Assembly (NCBI GenBank): GCA_030040865.1
Contig: JASHSX010000033.1
Location: forward strand, 1-6,450
DNA length: 6,450 bases
Direction: 5' to 3'
Source of the DNA: Thermoplasmata archaeon
GTDB lineage: Archaea; Thermoplasmatota; Thermoplasmata; Lutacidiplasmatales; UBA184
The position numbers and the translations under genes were made by a program. This document shows positions 4,955-6,450 of this stretch, in pieces. The stretch's first letter is position 1. Each line of letters begins with the position of its first letter. Under the pieces are notes generated by a model, which worked only from the letters and a program-made list of their open reading frames with translations, did no database searches and had not been told where the DNA came from.

Positions 4955-5606
4955 TTCCCGTCCGGTATCCCGCGGGAGCTCCCTCGCGTCCCGGTTGGCG
5001 TGGCGCCGCACGTACGACGCGACCGCGTACGAGCGGCTGCCGTGGTTCCGGCCCGGTCCGAGCGACCCGGTGAGGGCCTCGGTCCGGGAGCGGTTCTGGC
5101 CGCGCGGAAGCCCCGTGATCGACATCGGCTGCGGCGCCGGGTCGAACGTCCTCTACCTCGCCCGCTCGGGGTACCGCGCACACGGCATCGACCTGTCGCC
5201 CGGTGCGGTGCGCGCGGCGCGCGACCGCGCGCGGAAGGCCGGGCTGACGATCTCCGTGCGCGAGGGGGACGCCCTGGCGATCCCGTTCCCGACCGGGCGT
5301 TTCTCCGGGGCGATGGACAACGGCTGCTTCCACACCCTCCCGATCGGTCGTCGCGCCGAGTACGCGCGGGAGGTCGCCCGCGTGGTGCGGCCGGGCGGCG
5401 GCTACCTCCTTTCGTGGGTGGCCCGGGAGTACACGCGACCGTTCGGTCCTCCGCACCGACCGTCGCTCGAGGAGATCGCCGACGTTTTCGAGCCCCGGTT
5501 CCACTTCGAGCGGGTCGCCGCACAACCGCTGTCGGCGCGTCACCACCTGCCCACCTATGCGGCGTGGATGACCCGCCGGCGGACGCCGCAGCCGCCGCGC
5601 CGCTGA
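4926..5606 (+). CDS. Class I SAM-dependent methyltransferase (TehB/TPMT-like small-molecule type)
   Basis: Cytosolic methyltransferase of 226 residues, or 203 if it starts at TTG4995. SAM-binding motif I is VIDIGCGAGSN (64-74), with acidic D89 in GIDLS (87-91). EGDALAIPFPTGRF (113-126) is followed by MDNGCFHTLP (130-139), VARVVRPGGGYLLSW (150-164) and a short final strand pair. The D-x-GCFH-x-LP signature is, from memory, typical of methyltransferases grouped with thiopurine- and tellurite/TehB-type enzymes that act on small molecules. Substrate is unknown. It shares only general fold motifs with the methyltransferase at 3553. TTG4926 would overlap dodecin by 29 bases and add an Arg/Ser-rich leader. 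TTG4995 begins just before the conserved WRRTYDATAYERLPWF and is plausible. Neither has a well-placed binding site. The gene ends 10 bases from the converging transporter. Confidence 0.9.
   Translation: MTTRRRATRSSRPVSRGSSLASRLAWRRTYDATAYERLPWFRPGPSDPVRASVRERFWPRGSPVIDIGCGAGSNVLYLARSGYRAHGIDLSPGAVRAARDRARKAGLTISVREGDALAIPFPTGRFSGAMDNGCFHTLPIGRRAEYAREVARVVRPGGGYLLSWVAREYTRPFGPPHRPSLEEIADVFEPRFHFERVAAQPLSARHHLPTYAAWMTRRRTPQPPRR
4968..4983. repeat. Two overlapping perfect 10-base palindromes between dodecin and methyltransferase
   Basis: TCCCGCGGGA (4968-4977) and GGGAGCTCCC (4974-4983) are each perfect palindromes and share GGGA. They lie between the dodecin stop and TTG4995. They could be a site for a dimeric DNA-binding protein or simply a product of high GC content. 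They are inside the methyltransferase coding region if TTG4926 is the start. Confidence 0.25.
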
Positions 5607-5607
5607 A

Positions 5608-5643
5608 CCTCCGAGGCTAGTCGCCTTCCGGCTCGGTCGGAGG
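5608..5643. terminator. Weak candidate bidirectional terminator at a convergent junction
   Basis: CCTCCGA (5608-5614) pairs with TCGGAGG (5637-5643) across a 22-base loop. It starts just after the methyltransferase stop and extends into the last codons of the converging transporter gene. There is no T-run on either side, so a classical intrinsic or archaeal poly-T terminator is not supported. The gene ends are only 10 bases apart. Confidence 0.2.
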
Positions 5644-6450
5644 CGGAGCGGCCGGTTCGGCGAGGTACCTCGGAGTCGCGCCCCGGAGCACGGACGGGAT
5701 GAGCGAGAGGAGCGCGAGGGCCCCGGAGATGTAGAAGATCAGGTGGATCGACTGGAGGAAGCCGGAGCCGACGCTCACGGGGACGCCCGCCGCCGATCCG
5801 CCGGTCAGGATCGCGTCGATCGCGCTCCGGGGCATGACGCTCGACATGACGACGAGCGTGACGCCGAGGCTGATCGTCGACCCGCTGTTGAGGAACGTCG
5901 TCCCGACGCCGGAGGCGACCCCGCGTCGGCTCGGCGGAACGGCATTCATCATCGCGGCCCGGTTCGGGGATGCGAACATCCCCATGCCGGCGCCGACGAG
6001 GACGAGCGGGGCCGCGAGCTGCAGGAACGAGTCGTCGGGCCCGATCGTCGTGAGCCAGAGGAACCCCGAGGCGGTGACGACCAGCCCCCCTAGGATGAAC
6101 CACCGGGGCCCGTACTTGTCCGAGAGCCATCCGCTCACGGGTCCGAACGTCGCCAGCGAGGCCGACGTCGGGATGAGGAAGAGGCCCGCGGTGAAGGGAC
6201 TTAAGAAACGCGGGGGTCCCTGCAGGTAGAAGACGAGGATGAAGGTGAAGGCGCCTCTCGCGAGGGCGTTCATGAGCGTCGCCGTCGCGGTCGTCGCGAA
6301 CTGACGATTCCGGAACAGCGACAGGTCGAGCATCGGCGAGGGGACCCTCGCCTCGATCGCCACGAAGACCACGAGGAGGGCGATGCCGAGGACGCCGAGG
6401 GCGATCGCCGCGGTCCCGCCGATGTCCCCGAGCGCCCCGAGGGTCACCCC
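5617..6450 (-). CDS. DHA2-family (14-TM) MFS drug/multidrug transporter, C-terminal half (5' end beyond the window)
   Basis: Integral membrane proton antiporter of the major facilitator superfamily, most like EmrB/QacA (DHA2) exporters. About 277 residues are visible and contain seven hydrophobic segments, at about 10-32, 51-76, 84-108, 115-135, 141-161, 177-205 and 227-254. These match helices 8-14 of the usual 14; the family is typically near 480-520 residues. Diagnostic parts are SPMLDLSLFRNRQF (37-50) between helices 8 and 9, the motif-A-like GPVSGWLSDKYGPRW (102-116), and GMGMFASPNRAAMMNAVPPSRRGVASG (154-180) before helix 13. The C-terminal tail is short and Pro/Glu-rich. The frame continues through the right edge, so the GTG near 6447 is only an internal valine codon and the real start lies outside. 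Substrate cannot be told from this half. The gene converges on the methyltransferase. Confidence 0.95.
   Translation of the reverse strand, partial: GVTLGALGDIGGTAAIALGVLGIALLVVFVAIEARVPSPMLDLSLFRNRQFATTATATLMNALARGAFTFILVFYLQGPPRFLSPFTAGLFLIPTSASLATFGPVSGWLSDKYGPRWFILGGLVVTASGFLWLTTIGPDDSFLQLAAPLVLVGAGMGMFASPNRAAMMNAVPPSRRGVASGVGTTFLNSGSTISLGVTLVVMSSVMPRSAIDAILTGGSAAGVPVSVGSGFLQSIHLIFYISGALALLSLIPSVLRGATPRYLAEPAAPPPTEPEGD

Noticed and set aside
4430..5546. Minus-strand open frames over the CxxC, dodecin and methyltransferase genes
   Set aside because: They lie opposite clear genes (dodecin and a motif-rich methyltransferase) and have no recognisable motifs.
5743..6229. Plus-strand open frames opposite the MFS transporter
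   Set aside because: They are antisense shadows; the minus strand has clear membrane helices and family motifs.
1..6450. CRISPR arrays, insertion sequences, phage or defence genes
   Set aside because: No regularly spaced direct repeats, transposase, integrase or nuclease motifs were seen; the only repeats are within protein domains or short inverted repeats.

Overview
The window looks like a piece of a GC-rich archaeal chromosome, most likely a member of the Thermoplasmata or a related lineage of Thermoplasmatota. The main evidence is the first gene, a secreted kelch-type protein ending in three repeats of the form 'F.ESGL..GT.WSV', a signature I associate with surface proteins of that group. 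A 70-residue dodecin, several short AT-rich boxes at plausible promoter distances, and GTG/TTG starts fit this, but no rRNA or other universal marker is present, so the assignment is inference.

Layout, left to right. Bases 1-1901 (+) encode the large extracellular kelch/ESGL-repeat protein, whose frame is open to the left edge. Bases 1902-2227 hold no gene but contain two nested inverted-repeat structures and a candidate promoter. Bases 2228-3496 (+) encode a protein with two N-terminal membrane helices, a long low-complexity middle and an eight-cysteine C-terminal zinc module whose spacing resembles a FYVE/RING-like cross-brace. Bases 3553-4425 (+) encode a class I SAM-dependent methyltransferase, overlapping by a GTGA junction a small CxxC/CxxxC protein (4422-4691). 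A dodecin (4742-4954) and a second, unrelated class I methyltransferase (4926 or 4995 to 5606) follow on the same strand. Converging from the right, 5617-6450 (-) is the C-terminal half of a 14-helix DHA2-type MFS transporter that runs off the window.

How they may work together: the four genes from 3553 to 5606 are tightly packed on one strand and may be one or two transcription units (methyltransferase plus small zinc protein; dodecin plus methyltransferase). The sequence gives no direct evidence of a shared pathway. Dodecin stores and protects flavins, the methyltransferases have no assignable substrates, and the MFS pump is on the opposite strand. There are no tRNA or rRNA genes, CRISPR arrays, insertion sequences or phage genes. 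The least explained parts are the zinc-module membrane protein and the folded-looking intergenic region before it.
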